DNA from: Girardinichthys multiradiatus
Taxonomy: Eukaryota > Chordata > Actinopteri > Cyprinodontiformes > Goodeidae
Length of the DNA: 64,000 bases
Direction of reading: 5' to 3'
Assembly: GCF_021462225.1 (NCBI RefSeq)
Contig: NC_061806.1
Coordinates: 1,488,001 to 1,552,000 of the forward strand
Shown here piece by piece: positions 1 through 12,769 of the stretch. The translations under genes were made by a program, and so were the position numbers. How positions within the stretch are numbered: the stretch's first letter is position 1; every line of letters starts with the position of its first letter. The notes beneath the pieces are model-generated. The model worked only from the letters and a program-made list of their open reading frames with translations, did no database searches and was not told the DNA's origin.

Positions 1-1494
1 AAGATTTAACAGGGCAAACATCCTTCATAACGCTGGGCAACGGTGCTCTAACCATGTGCACCAGGTGTAATTTAGGTCGAAATTAATTGGGTGGGGTGCA
101 TATTTTATGACATTTTACAGAAAATTGTAAAAGGCCTTTTTTCAGTGTTTATTGTTTATTTATATGAGCAAAATTTCTCAGGATTGTTAGAATTGATATT
201 AAATATCCATATGTCCAAATATGTTGTCCTTATTATTTCACAACTATATGTGGCTATAGCAATTTCTAATAAGAAAAAAAATATTGTTGGCATGTCTGTC
301 AGTAAAATAAACAGCCTGGGAGATACAGGGCTGAGAGATACAATGTTTTTATACTAGTCCCTGAAGTTCCTTCAAAAAGAGAACAGCAAAATGGAGATTC
401 AGGGGAGCTCCTCATCTATAAAACACACACAGTTCCACAAGCTTGTCACTGAGCCACTCAGCAGACCATTGCTCAGTCTGACCCTGGTTTAAAGCATGGG
501 GCTAACAGTCTTCACCAGAGCACAAATACTGCTTCAGAAGCTTCAGAGTTTATTTTAGTGAGATCAGTAATGTAGAAAAGCAGATGGGAAACAGTTCTGT
601 TAGAAATGATGGATTCGTTGAGCTATAGTTTAATACACATTTCAACTCCATTGTCCTGTTTGTGGGACTAAGTCCAGGTATTTATGAAGAAATCTCTCAA
701 AGAAAGAAGAAATCTCTCCCCTTATATTTAAGGTTCCTCTTTTTGGTCACATGATAATCAAACTACATGTCTACATTGTGTATTGCTTCACAATAATACA
801 TCCATTTCAAGTATTCAATTCAAATACAAAGTGTTTGGCAGTATTAGCCGTTTGCTGGGTCAAAATTAGGGATTAATAGGAAGAGCATCGTTGTGCTAAG
901 CCAGAAGAGGCCTTGAAAGGAGCATTCTGAAAAACGTGCAGATTTGCCTGAAGTTTTTGCATTTGAGTCCATGCACAGTAGTCCAACTCAGATCGCCTCC
1001 ACAGCACACATAGGGACCCTTACAAATAGCCCACACAGCAGTCACATCATAAACATGCTGTGATGAAGTGGGCAAAAAACACAAGTCTTTTATATGGCAG
1101 CGGGCCAGGAATTGTGGGCTGGCTGAAGACTCCCTAAACACAAGAAGCAGAATCAAGAGCAAAGCCAAGGAGGGCGTGGATAATGAGGACAAATCCCACG
1201 TAGCGCAGAGCATGTTAGACAAAAGGGTTTTTTCAGAGAACAAGAGTTTTCTATTTTCCTCCAGAAAATAAGAAGGGTTAGGGTTATAAGAAAACACCAG
1301 GGTCTGATCAAAGGAGACTAGATTGTAGACAGGGTTTCACTGATCACGCCACTGTAGTTTAGTTCTCAGAGGTCTTAAATCTTCCACACATTAAAAAATG
1401 ACTGCCATCTCTGAATATTCTTTCAACGATGACAATAATTACATGGTGCCGCACAGAGGCGCACACTAGGCTGGTACGCATGGATGCCAAATCC
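1..1494. other. AT-rich sequence, no gene seen
   Basis: Short open frames occur on both strands, but none has a recognisable domain, a strong start context or splice structure. I see no repeat family that I can name. Confidence 0.6.
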
Positions 1495-1800
1495 AAATCC
1501 GTTTTTATTTATAAAGCCCATTTAAAACAAAATTATTTGTTTAACCAATTCTGTACAGCACTACAACAGGTCAAACCAAGACAAAAAATAATAATAAAAT
1601 ATAACAAAAACAATAACAGCAGAATAAAAATACACTACATAGACTGAGAAAACAACCAATCATATCACATGGTGTCAAAAGCCACTAAAGATAAGTGTGT
1701 TTTTCAGAGACTTAAAAACAGCAAGAGAAGAAGCCTGTCTAATTTTGGAGCCAGTCTCAAGGACAACCTTTCTCTTCTTCTTTTGAGAGAACAAGCTGTA
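1495..1800. repeat. Probable dispersed teleost repeat
   Basis: The stretch opens with TTTTTATTTATAAAGCCC, followed by a run that mentions a 'gtacagcactacaac' block and an A-rich segment. It resembles a common fish interspersed repeat whose consensus includes 'tttatttataaagcgcc ... gtgctgtacag'. No ends or target duplications could be placed, so both family and limits are uncertain. Confidence 0.3.
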
Positions 1801-2866
1801 AATGTTCTTCATGCTTCCTCACATGATCATCTCATTGCTCATATCTATTTCCCAAAGAAAATACTTTTTTGCTGTGTAGTTTAGTTGCAGATTTAAGACT
1901 TTTTCTGAATTGTTATCAAGGTCATCTATCTAAGCTCACAGGCAAGGCAAGCAGAGTATCATTTGGAGATGGAGACTCATAATAACTCGGAGGTGTCTGG
2001 TCTGGTGAAGCTCCAATGTTTGGCTGAAGAAGTTAGAATTTTGAGCTTTATGAAAACATTTGTCTCAGCCATTGTGAGATAGAGGACAAGGACTTTTCTG
2101 TATTAGACCTAATTCATTGCAACACAGAACAACGACCAGACTCACTGACAGGAGCATCGTCGGTGGAGTACAAACCAGGACTGGAGAAGGAATCCTCCGG
2201 CAACAGAAACGCCAACCCAGTAACATGTTTCCTTATTGTTTCCTTTTGTCTTGTTTTGGTATATACCAAAACTGAATTATTTGGGCCCCACCATTACTTT
2301 TCATGCATTACTTTTGGGCCTATTGCCAGACTTTTTGTTTTTGAGAGATCTCGCACTGTGAGATCGCCAGAGGATTTTTTTCAGAGATGCTTTCTTTTTT
2401 CTATATGGACTATTGCATGGTGGTATTGTTTTGTGTGTTCTGGACGAAATGTATTTATGTATGATCAGCTGATTTAAGTGGGCTGAAGTACAGCCTGTGG
2501 AGAAGGGGCATACATTTTACTACATTGCATTACAACTAGGATCAATAAGGAATGTATGTAATCAAATTTCGATTTGTCTACTGTTTATATGGTTGGGTTA
2601 TACTGGAAAAATGTGACTGTATGTTTCAGTGTATGAATTGGACCTATTTGTCTTGTAATGTCCGCTCAAATTACATGTATTGTAAACCGGAAAATATAAA
2701 TCAACAACTGAACTGAATTTGTGCTGGTAGCATCAGGCTACCATCTTCAAGATGGATAGAAGATAGTGCCTAGAAGTGAAAATAGATGTTCTCAGATGTT
2801 CTCCATCTTATCAGCCCGAACTATTTTACAGAGGGCAAAATACAGGGCAAAAAAGTCAGTTTATAG
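1801..2866. other. Unique sequence, no gene seen
   Basis: The longest open frame (2163-2477, plus) starts only at GTG and shows one hydrophobic stretch and no known domain. I do not consider it a gene. Confidence 0.5.
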
Positions 2867-3490
2867 TAGGGCCTTTCCACCAACAAGCTTCCAGTTCTTA
2901 ACCAGGGTTGGCGCTACAGCCAGTTCTCAACTGGTTCTGTAAAAGAACCAGATTTAACCGCGCAAGTAATATTTTTTATCCCAGCATCCATGCAAACAGA
3001 AGGTATAATCCCAACACATTTGTTTTTAACACCGTGTTTTTTTTTTAACACCATTTAAAAAAAAACAACAAAAAAACCCAGCAGGCTTGTTAATGCTTCC
3101 CAATCTGAATCAGCAGATCTCTTGCCAGTGAGTAAAAAAGGTGAGTCAAACACAGTTTTAAGAGCAGGATATATCAACACCAACTGGACTGTGGTAACGG
3201 ACTGAGTTGGAAATGGCATTTCTGGACAACGGCGGTAAACAGTAAACTGCCAGTGCAGCTGTAAATGACACATTAACTGTTCAAAAACCAAAGTGGTTTG
3301 GCTCATTGGCTGCTGCTCCAGATGAAAGGTGTTCTTCCCTCTGGCCCAGCAGCAATCTGCTGCTAGGTTAGCACTGGCTAAGCTCGGTGCTTATGCCAGA
3401 GTTTGCCTCGTTGGGAACACAAAGAACTGGTACTTTGTTGACTTTAGCACCAGTTAAACACTGGACATGGCTTGGTGAAAAAGACTCCTA
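2867..3490. mobile_element. Non-autonomous element with short inverted ends
   Basis: The left end reads TAGGGCCTTTCCACCAA and the right end is an imperfect reverse complement (TTGGTGAAAAAGACTCCTA), giving a 624-bp unit. The interior is built of 'ccagttctta / accagttaaac' type motifs, as seen in dispersed fish repeats that play on the phrase 'aaccagttc'. No coding potential is visible. No clear target duplication was found, and the superfamily is undetermined. Confidence 0.38.
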
Positions 3491-3502
3491 AATGCACAGA
3501 GC

Positions 3503-3797
3503 TGGTAGAAACATACCATAAAACTCCTTGCAGCTTTAACTGCAGTGACAGATGCTTCTACTAAGTATTGTTCAGGGGGCTTAATACAAATGCACGCCAC
3601 ACCATTTCAGATTTTTATTTACCAAAATCATTGAAAGCCATTTATCATTTTCCCTCCACTTAACAACTGTGTGTTTCATTAATCCAACAACCACATTTTC
3701 CAAACTTCAACGTATTTCAGCAAAATACATTGACATTTCTGGCTGTACCATGACAAAATGGAAAAAACATTTGAGGGGTTTTAATACTTTAGCACTA
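3503..3797 (+). pseudogene. Tc1-like transposase C-terminus and right terminal repeat (relic)
   Basis: A plus-strand frame at about 3505-3580 reads as a degraded Tc1 transposase tail ending in STKY, the usual last residues of this family, with an in-frame stop just upstream. It is followed by about 215 bp typical of a Tc1-like terminal repeat, including 'caaatgcacgccacacc', and it ends at GCACTA beside TA at 3798-3799. Everything upstream of the tail is missing, so this is the right end of a dead copy. The neighbouring inverted-repeat element ends only a few bases to the left. Confidence 0.6.
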
Positions 3798-3799
3798 TA

Positions 3800-6700
3800 C
3801 AATACTCTTGAATCGATAAAGCAGCCCTTTCAGTTCAACACACTTCCTGTCGCATCAAAGCAAAATTCCTCAGGTAAAACACCCAATATTGAGTAATGAG
3901 CGGTGGAGCAGGCACTTCTTTAATCAACTCCCAGCCCTCAGATAAAGCTGCTCTGTTAGGACAGAGGATCCTGGATGTTCTGCCGCTTCTCTCGTTTGGT
4001 TGGAGATAACACTCTGCTGCTGTGGGATTTGCCTGAGAGTGTAAGGAGACAACGCATCAGACCTGACGATTTTACTTACAGAGGAGAGTGTAAGGAGAAG
4101 GAGGGGCAGAGGTGGGAAAAAAAAGCAAAATAGCCCAACAGCTCATCAATACTGAGCCAGCAGGGGAGTCTTCTCCAACAACACTTCTTTATGGACCATT
4201 AAAAACAGCCGCAGCACTTTCAGATGGCTTAGGACCGAGAACCACAGCAAATGGAGTATGATACTTTATTAAGCAGAAGCAGTACCCTTTTTTGCTGATG
4301 CCAACACTAAAAACAATGCACACATGGATGTTTTTAGATTTGACCTGTCTGATTGTTTAGAATAACCAACTGCACAGCCACAATGGTTACAAATATTTTA
4401 AATGATATACGAACACAAATTCAACATTCACTACATTAAGTATTCGCTGTTGAGTTCAAATATAAAAAACAAAGCAATGGAGACTCTCACATGGTCTTCA
4501 AATCCCTTATGACAGACCCACACTGAGGTCAATTTTTCCATCTTTAGAACCGTTTGCATGTCAGTTTTTGTCATGAATTTGATTATTACTTTTCTCTTTC
4601 ATTCAAGTCTTGATTTGTCCCATTGCACCAACCACCAACAACGAAACAAGGAGCCCACTCATTAACCCATGAAGCCAAAAGCTTTGCATAAAAAGCCCTA
4701 AAATTAATTATTTTTTTATTCAGGCAGCATAATCTCATACTGGGAAATTTAGAAAAATCCTACCTCTAATTTAAATATAGTGACTGGTAATTAAAAAAAC
4801 TCTCATGTTAAGAAATCATTGTTTTTAAAAAATCCTCAGTGGCACAATTATTTACCCCCTATCAATTTATACTAAATAAATATATCTAAAGCATTTTGTA
4901 TTTATTCTGGAAACTTTTAATCTGTAATCAATGACTTCCTGCTCCCCTGGTGTACAAGTCAGACTCAACAAAGAAGGTAGTGTCTGTTAGCCAACAAAGA
5001 AATGCCATTCAAGGGCAACACAATAACTTCAGGCCCTGGTAGCACTGTTCCATCTGACTTTTTTAACACTTATGTGCTGTAAATGTTTTACAGCTTCTTT
5101 ACATTTTTAGATATTGCATTTTTTAGTCACATTTCCGTTATTTCTTGTTCTTGAACAAACAAAGTTAAAACTGTTAGGGCTCCCACATAGTCAGGCCTAC
5201 TTAACTTTGCTCACTGGAGGAGGACTCCATGCGGACGTCCGCTTGATATGTTCACGCAAAGCTCAAACTGCTCGGTGGGAAAAAGTCTCTACAACTGTTT
5301 TATGACAAACACGAGCAACCAGTTCCGAAGGACATGCAATGTCACTGCCTCTCTCTGCGAGGCACTGACAGGTACTCACTCCCCTTCTTTGTCCCTAGTC
5401 TGGTTTAATGGCCTTAAAGACCGCCTTCTTTTCTTGTTGTTTTTCCAGCGGCAGAAAGTGTGGGAAATGTAGCAATTTGGTATGGTCAACTATGAAACGT
5501 CATAGTCGAGTGGTTGCAGTCTGGCTACAAGGTAGTAGCTACTCATCTAAGGATGCTCACGTCTAGCATAAGACCAATAGTCTATAAATGAAATAAATAA
5601 ATAAATCAGGGTGGACAGGAACCCAGGTTTATCAACCCCCCACGCATAGTGAGAAGAACAGTAAGGGGGGTAAAAAAAAAAAACCATAGCTCAATTAGCA
5701 GCAAAGAGTGGCATCAACCGGTAGTTTGAGAGTGAACTTAGAGAAAAAGCATTTTCTGTCCTACCATCACAAAGTAACTCGTATTTTCCGAAACTCTAGC
5801 AGGACTTTAATTGGAACCCTTTGTTTTGATCAAGTGAACTTGTCAGCAACCCAGAAATGTAAAGAAAGTAAAACAAAGGATAAAGCTGGTGAGAAAATCA
5901 CCTCGTCCCCACACTGAGATGTATGTGGGCATCCCTATTTAATCCTTACCCCTCCTGCCTTAGTGTTGCAAACCTTCTTGTTCCAACCAGTGGGGTTTAG
6001 ACTCAGCACAATGCAGAAGTCACTTTGGACACAGAGGAGCAAATGGAAAAAATCTAATTTCTGTCTAACTGCATGCTGCACTTTTTCCATCTGGCTTGGG
6101 AGCAGACAGAGAGATTGGCACTGCAGGGCATACACTGTTGTGTGAAATTGTTTCATGACTGGTGCCCAAGAGTTTTAGCAGTCCGGGTCTGGCTCGGGTC
6201 TACCAAGCCCACTAACGTCCAATGCAATAACTCTTCTAGCATCTTCAGGATCTTCCAGTATTTTTAAGATGCTAATAGATGATTTATTGGCCTTTGGGAG
6301 GAAAACAACTGTTAGTCAGTGGTGTTGCTGCATGTGTTGCTGAAGAAATCCAAGGATGACTTTGCGCTCTGAGTCGAATGGACGCCTGTTTGTATGGGAA
6401 AGGTGTAATGAGGGAATTCAAAAATTCACCACACACCACTTTCTAGGGATAAATTACAATTCTGATCTTTCAAGTAACAATAATTGACACGATAATTGTC
6501 CATTCCTAAGTTGGCCAGTGACATACATGAGCTGTTAATGCAACGTTTGCTAATCTTATGTCTATGGAAAGCACTGCAGTGCAGATAGTGCTAAATAAAG
6601 TTTGCAATGTACCCGTTTAAAGCTTCCAAGAGCCATTTTTAAAAAGTAAGGCAAACACTTGAGCCCGCTGGTATATATGTGGTTGCAAAGGATGTTCTGT

Positions 6701-8354
6701 CAAAATTCTGTTTTATCAGTAAGAAGACATGTGCTGCCAGAGTAGGCTAAATTAGCAAGTCTATAGCTGGCATGCATGCATGCTTGTGCAGGTTGAGAAA
6801 GAACCATAGGTTATCTTCACCCTCCCTAGAACTAATTGTCTGAGTACTTATTTTTATTTTTTATTTTCTTTAGAACAGAGGCTGTATACATTCTCTGACA
6901 TTAATGAATTTATGAGTCACAAAGTAGAGGAGAAAGCAGATAGATTTCTTTTAGAGCTGACACTCTTCTTTCATTCCTCATTTAGTCTTTCTGTTTCCTC
7001 TAACACTCCAGAGACACTTCTATTACAGAGCTCCATCTCCATTTATCCGAGGCTTCACTCTAAAACCTATCAGAACTGCTTAGCCTGGTAATGCCATTGT
7101 TGAAGATGTCACAAGGAGAAGGGCACATGAATGGAGGTTGATGAAGAAAAAAGATCTTGTCTGATGAGGCTCAAATTGCCCTAATAAATAAGCCATGGGC
7201 TCTCAACAGCACCTACAGTGCATAGCCTCTTCCCTCATTGAGATACATATTTTCACATGCAGCTACTGTTACAAATGAAAATTTCCTTTTAGGTGATAGA
7301 GGAAACACATTTTCCATTCATGTAAAAAGGTACTTGAAATGGTTTTGTCAGGCCTTTTTATTCTGGACAACAGGAGTCACCTAAATGCATTATTTTAAGC
7401 TGAATATTCCTTTATGCTGGTTATACTATGTATTAATGTTGAAATTATTGTCATCTATGTTCCCAATTTGTCAATTAGAAGCAACATTTGGGTAAAATAG
7501 TTTTTAAAACTATGGTAATTTCAGTGACTGTGTCCCCACCAGCAATCAAGCAAACGTCATGACAGAGGCTCCAAATATAGCTTTCATCCATTCACTGGAT
7601 GCTGCTGTACTTATGCTAATAGCATGAGTAGATTTATGCATGACTGCATGATGTCACAAACTCCAACCACTCGACTGTTTTGATGTTGATTTCCATACAA
7701 TCAAACTGTAAAAATAAAAACCTTGGTCACACTGATCCCAGTCAGGTGGAAAGTCAGATGTGTGACATGTTATGTGTTCATGCACATTAATTAGAGCATT
7801 TATAGCATTTATTTTATGATTTGTTGTACATTCTGTATAGAAAAAAACATGAATCAACCAGAGAGAGAAACATGTTCAGAATACCAAGTGATGGAATGCA
7901 GGGATTCAAAGGACAATCTCGAGTTTCCCCTGGCTTTCTCCTCAGAGAACCAAAGTTCCCAGGTCAGTGCCCTGACCTTCATTACAGAGCAGGCCCAGAC
8001 TGTACACTTTTGATGCCATCACACTCTAAAGTGGCACACAGCCAGACAAGAGTTCAGCACACCTCCCCCTGCCTGGGCAGAAAATGTGCTCATACAAATT
8101 TTCTGCCACATCAACAAAGAGGGAAACTCGGGAAAACACCCGGAAAACATGCTGCATTTTTACAGTTCTGTTTTATTCTTGTGACCTTTAAAATTCATAT
8201 CCTTTGGCAAACGTTGCAACAGCACGATTAAAGCTACTCAAAGTGTCAACTACATAAAAGAAATAATAACACAAAAACCAAAATAAAGGCTTGCATATTG
8301 GCCTAACGTCAATTTGTCAATTTGCACGCTGGACTGTTAATAATCATGCAAGTG
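3800..8354. other. Long unique stretch, no gene seen
   Basis: The sequence is AT-rich. It contains a short AAAT run near 5586-5606 and a GCAT run near 6771-6785. The open frames between 5114 and 6267, and at 7816-8231, lack recognisable domains and overlap each other in different frames, as chance frames do. No RNA gene is recognised. Confidence 0.5.
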
Positions 8355-8605
8355 CATCTCAATTGAATTTAAGTCTAGACTTTGACTTGGCCACTCCAAA
8401 ACGTTCAGTCTGCTTTTTTTGAGCCATTCAGATGTGGACTTGTTGGTAGGCTTCAGATCATTGTTCTTCAGTATAACCCGGGTGTGCTTTGGTTTAAGGT
8501 CAAAATCTAACCTGAACTATTTTCTGGTAAAGAGCAGAATTCATGGTTCCAAAATGTCTAGGTCGTGAAGCAGCAAAGCTGCCCCAAACAATCATACAGT
8601 CATGA
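8355..8605 (-). pseudogene. Tc1-like transposase relic
   Basis: Read on the minus strand, the segment gives [18 protein letters not shown], then [18 protein letters not shown], which matches the catalytic-core region of Tc1-like transposases between the second D and the final E. The upstream part is broken by stops. Neither terminal repeat is recognisable. It belongs to a different and much older lineage than the copy at 13.7 kb, and resembles the relic near 32.1-32.7 kb. Confidence 0.6.
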
Positions 8606-10414
8606 CCGTAAGGTTATGTGACATACTAGTTGACAAGACTGCTTGTTTGATAGCGGCAACAGATCATGCAGTCAGCAGAGCAAGCAAGAGACAGAGCGAC
8701 GACCAAACAATGATGACACCCACACAAAATTTCAAAAAGTGTCTAAAGTGCAGGAACATTTCAAACTCTAACTGACGGACAGGACTGTACAGTGGGTACA
8801 CTGCAAGGCTGAGCTAGCATTTCACAATAGCACAACTTCCATGTCTCATCATCAGCAGAAAATATCCAGGGGGGAGCTGCAGACACAAGACAAGGTATGT
8901 GCTCTAGTCTTTAAATGAAAAGAAGTTGAGTATTGCCAGCTAAGCCACTCAGACTGAAGATTATTTGGCTGCTCAGAACAGAACGCAAGTGTTTGTATTA
9001 GTTTTTTTTCTCTGTGTCGTGTTGCTTGTCGTCAGTAGACAAAAATGTTTTTTAGTCAACCTATTTAAGAAACCCAAACATGGTGTTTATTTTTATTTAT
9101 TTCAATTTTTCGTAACGTTTGTTTAAACTGAGCAACATGTAGCTTGTTTTATCTTATCCATAAATTCTCTTAATAGATAATTACTGGTAAAACGTTGAAA
9201 TATAGTGCCACAACTTTAAATGGGGTTGAATACAATAAAACATATAATTTGGAAATGTAGCTGTTTTAAACAGTTTTGTAAAATATCTACTGCAATCTTG
9301 CATTTTGATCACAATATCTTCAAAGGAAAGGAAAGATTATTGATTAATCAACTGATTACCGAGGCAGAATAATCTTTATTAAAATTATCAAAAGCTGCCA
9401 CTGAATCTTTTCCCCAAGTCCTGAGAACCATCAGCTTTTATGGTTAAATGTGATGGTTGAATCTTGTGATACCTCAAGTAGTTTTGGATGTTGTTCTGCG
9501 TTATTTTGTGACCTGCTAGATCAGATATGTTTAGCAGGCTACTCCTGGCAAGTTTAACTGCTGTTCTGTGTTCAGGTCCTTTGTAGATCATGTTAAACCA
9601 GTTGACACTGATTGAATGTGACAAAGTGTGACTTTCCGATTGGACCAAAATAATTTTGAGCACTGTCTTGATGGCAGATGATATTTAGAAGGGTCACATA
9701 ACCACATTTTATTTAAGGAGTCTACGAGCAGGTTAGACAATTACTTTAAATAACCAGTTCTCAAGGCCGGTGCAGCACTCTCTCAAGGTGGCAGATTGTT
9801 TGTTGTCATTATTGAAAAAGCTGAGTATGAATGACAAACTGCAAAAGCATGAAATGGCAAAGGGACAAAATGATAAGCATTAAATATTGAATTTTTCTAA
9901 AGGACTTTTTACTGCACTTTGTTTGACTTGTAAATGTTTGCAAAAACTATCAGACCTAACAAGTGAATGAGGTCTATCGGTTGGGGAAGAACTGAAAAGC
10001 TTGGGGTAAAGATTTAGATTTATGTTTCAAAGGGTTGTAAATTAGCATGTGTGAAGACAGTCTTAACTGGAGAGAGATATGTACTCTCACCTTGCCCTTT
10101 AATACCAATGATGACCTTTCAGAGTGGTGGCTAGCTAGGCCAGCGCTGCGACTAATGACTGTGTCAATTAGCATTGATGACATTCCATGCATTATTATGA
10201 CATATGGACTGTGGACGTTCTGCAAAAGTAATAAGCAGAGAAAACGAGGTCTAATTTAGGCAGCTGTTTGCATTAATGGTTCTACCATGGAGTCAGTGGC
10301 TTTTAAAAACAATGGCTAATGCCATAACAGCTAATAGCCTCAACTAACCCAGCAGCAGACCTTTAGCTGTAGTGCTATGATTTAGCAGTTTGTAAATGGA
10401 TTTTGTGTGTTGGG
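8606..10414. other. Unique sequence, no assignable gene
   Basis: A 91-residue minus-strand frame at 9388-9663 has ordinary composition and ends in two adjacent stops, but I recognise no domain in it. The interval 10041-10330 is rich in homeodomain-like sites (TAATGA, CAATTAG) and looks less repetitive than its surroundings. That is suggestive of a conserved non-coding element, but it cannot be shown from one sequence. Confidence 0.4.
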
Positions 10415-10540
10415 ATAGAACTAGATTCCACTCCTGCTCCAACACAGCTGATTCAAATAGTTGCACAACATAAAGTTCTGCAGAGGCCTAAAATTAACCA
10501 TTCATTTGATTCTGGTGTGTTGAACCAGGGAACCATGACA
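10415..10540. mobile_element. hAT-type MITE piece
   Basis: Two 26-base arms face each other: CCTGCTCCAACACAGCTGAT at 10433, and its imperfect reverse complement ending at 10529. Arm and spacer resemble a common fish MITE with the phrase 'ctccaacacacctgattcaa'. A related half-copy lies at 43628-43735. The outer ends are not preserved well enough to read a target duplication. Confidence 0.45.
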
Positions 10541-10650
10541 AACAAATAGACTCTGCCATAAGGATTTCAGCAACAATACAAATATTTATGAAAATGCGTA
10601 AGATTGTCAGGCTTCCAGGGCCTGGAAACAGTGCAAACAGCTGGATGCTT

Positions 10651-10906
10651 GTAAATGGTAAATGGACTGAACTTATATAGCGCTTTTCCAGTCATACAGA
10701 CCGCTCAAAGTGCTTTACACTAGAGCCACATTCACCCAATTGCACTCACTAACGCTCACACATTCATACACTGATACGCAGATCGGTAGGCAACTTGAGG
10801 TTAAGTGCCTTGCCCAGGGGCACATCGACATACAGCAGGAGGAAGCTGGAATCGAACCCACAATCTTCCAATTGCAAGACGACTACTCTTCCTATTGAGC
10901 CACAGT
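10651..10906 (-). repeat. tRNA-headed SINE, minus orientation
   Basis: On the minus strand the element starts with a tRNA-like head. An A-box-like TGGCTCAATAGGAAG lies at 10889-10903, and a perfect B box, GGTTCGATTCC, is complementary to 10848-10858. The body runs through 'cctgggcaaggcacttaacc' to the tail 'agcgctatataagttcagtc' and 'catttaccattta'. This architecture (pol III promoter head, conserved body, LINE-like tail) is that of an abundant teleost SINE. A related copy in the opposite orientation lies at 38843-39090. Confidence 0.7.
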
Positions 10907-12769
10907 TATAGGAGATTTATTTTCAGTTTGGAACACTTTGTCAAACAGTCTAATGACAGTCTTGGTCAAAGACACCTCCATGCTTTGACAAGTGAACCAG
11001 GAAAAGTCAGGGATCAAATCCTACTTCACTGGCACATGCAGTCAGAGCTACGGCGAACTAAGGCATTTAAAGCATTCTTTCAACTGCCCTGCCCCACAAT
11101 TTCTTTTAACAAGCGAATAGACAAAGAAGCTTTGATTAGCTGTAATGAGTTTTAAATAATGAGGTGTTTGCAAAGGGCAGAACCCAGCTGTCATTTCCAA
11201 CAAAGATGTGCTGTTAAAAGTCTGCTGGAATCTGGGATTTTATTCAGTCACCAAGTAGGAGAATCTGTCTCAGACATTTTCAGCCCTTTTTAAAACTAGG
11301 CCAAAAAAGTCAGCTTTCTCTGCAGGTACAAACAGCATGAGCACAATGCTAAGATTAATGTTCTGAACACCTGCAGGAGGCAACAGTCGGAAAGTAATGC
11401 AGAACACAAAAGCATTTTTCCATGTTAGCGTCTATGAACAAAAAAATGAACGAAATCAGCATTAACTCATTTGCACACAAACAAAATGCTAAACAAGGTG
11501 CTGTGATCACGGCGATGAGAGCCCCTTATTGAGAAGGATCAGCGCTCTTCCTGCGTCTTTTGCTTCATCTTAATTACAACACACAACTCCCCTCTCACTC
11601 CTTCAAGGGAAGAAGAGACAGCTTTGATTTGGATACCCTGTGGCACCTTGATCCTTTCCTCCGGTGGCATCATTTACCTCTTATTCTAAGCAGTTCTGTT
11701 TTTACCTGCTTCCTTACCAGTAAAAAAAATGGTTTGACGGGGAATCCTATAAGCATCTCTCTGGTAGAAGGTTACACTCCTCCGCAGCACATTTCAGAAA
11801 ATGCCAGAAACATAATAAAGGAAATGGTTTTCTGTAACAGGAGGATTTACATGGAGCTTGTTTTTAGAAGCTTATACATCTCATTAAGCACTTGAATTAA
11901 GAAGCTTAGTCATGAAAGTGTTGTCTCTTAATATTATTATTACAAAGTACTACCAAAGTGTCCACAAATTATTATCCAAATGTCCAAAATCCACACTCGG
12001 TTGCATTTAAGTGTTTTGGTAAAGTTTCTTACCTGCTTAAGTGGAGCAAATTTAAATAATGTTTTTTTTATAGTCCACTATTATCTTGTTGGTCATGGAT
12101 GTTGAGAAGCAAGTTGCTCTTGTTGAGCGTTCAACCTCTGTCTGCTTTAGAATATGCTGGATTTGGACACTGGCCACCAATTTCTGATGGATGCCTACCC
12201 TAAGAAAGGCCTAATAACATTTCCTTCAAATGTCTTTGAACTACTGTAAATATAACATAGAGCCAGTTTTGCTCCTATCCCCCCCCCAAAAAAAAATAAA
12301 TGAAATATTGCTAAAGCTCATACTTATTATCATCAGCATATAGTTCAAGCCTACAGTCTTCATTTTTCTTTTTTACAGCTTTGCAACAAGCTGAAAAAAA
12401 CCCATTGCTGTCCATAAAGTAAAGAAAAACAAGGGAAAATGACGATGTCGACAAAGCGCCGCCACCAGTAATTTACACGGTGAAATAGGAGTTATGTTAA
12501 GGGTTTGCTTGAGGATGGGAATTCATATTGTGCATCTGATCATGCTCTGCTCTCAGTACAGGATGACACTATATACATTGGTCCACTTGCATACCAACTG
12601 GTTCCCCATATCGTGACATCTCTTTGATGGCCTGCTGGACAAGTGCATGATATGATCGCTTAACCTTGTTCAAAGCCACGGTGTGACCCAAGTTACTCTT
12701 TAGCAAGTTCTAGAACTACTCTCTACTGCTTCTTCACCTATTGTTAACTGATCTGCAACTCTGTTAAAA
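10907..12769. other. Unique sequence, no gene seen
   Basis: Open frames at 10805-11155 and 11560-11895 have no recognisable domain. The first begins inside the SINE. A short poly-C/poly-A run lies near 12279-12297. Confidence 0.5.

Noticed and set aside
1270..1290. Telomere-like 'gggttagggtta'
   Set aside because: Only about two units long. Too short to count as an interstitial telomeric tract.
2163..2477. 104-residue open frame with a hydrophobic stretch
   Set aside because: It begins at GTG with no upstream context for translation and shows no recognisable domain. A chance frame is more likely.
5500..5580. tRNA-like A-box 'agtcgagtggttgcag'
   Set aside because: No B box, no cloverleaf and no paired acceptor stem could be found downstream.
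7821..8231. 136-residue open frame
   Set aside because: Starts at a non-ATG codon, overlaps another frame of similar length and has no domain or splice signals.
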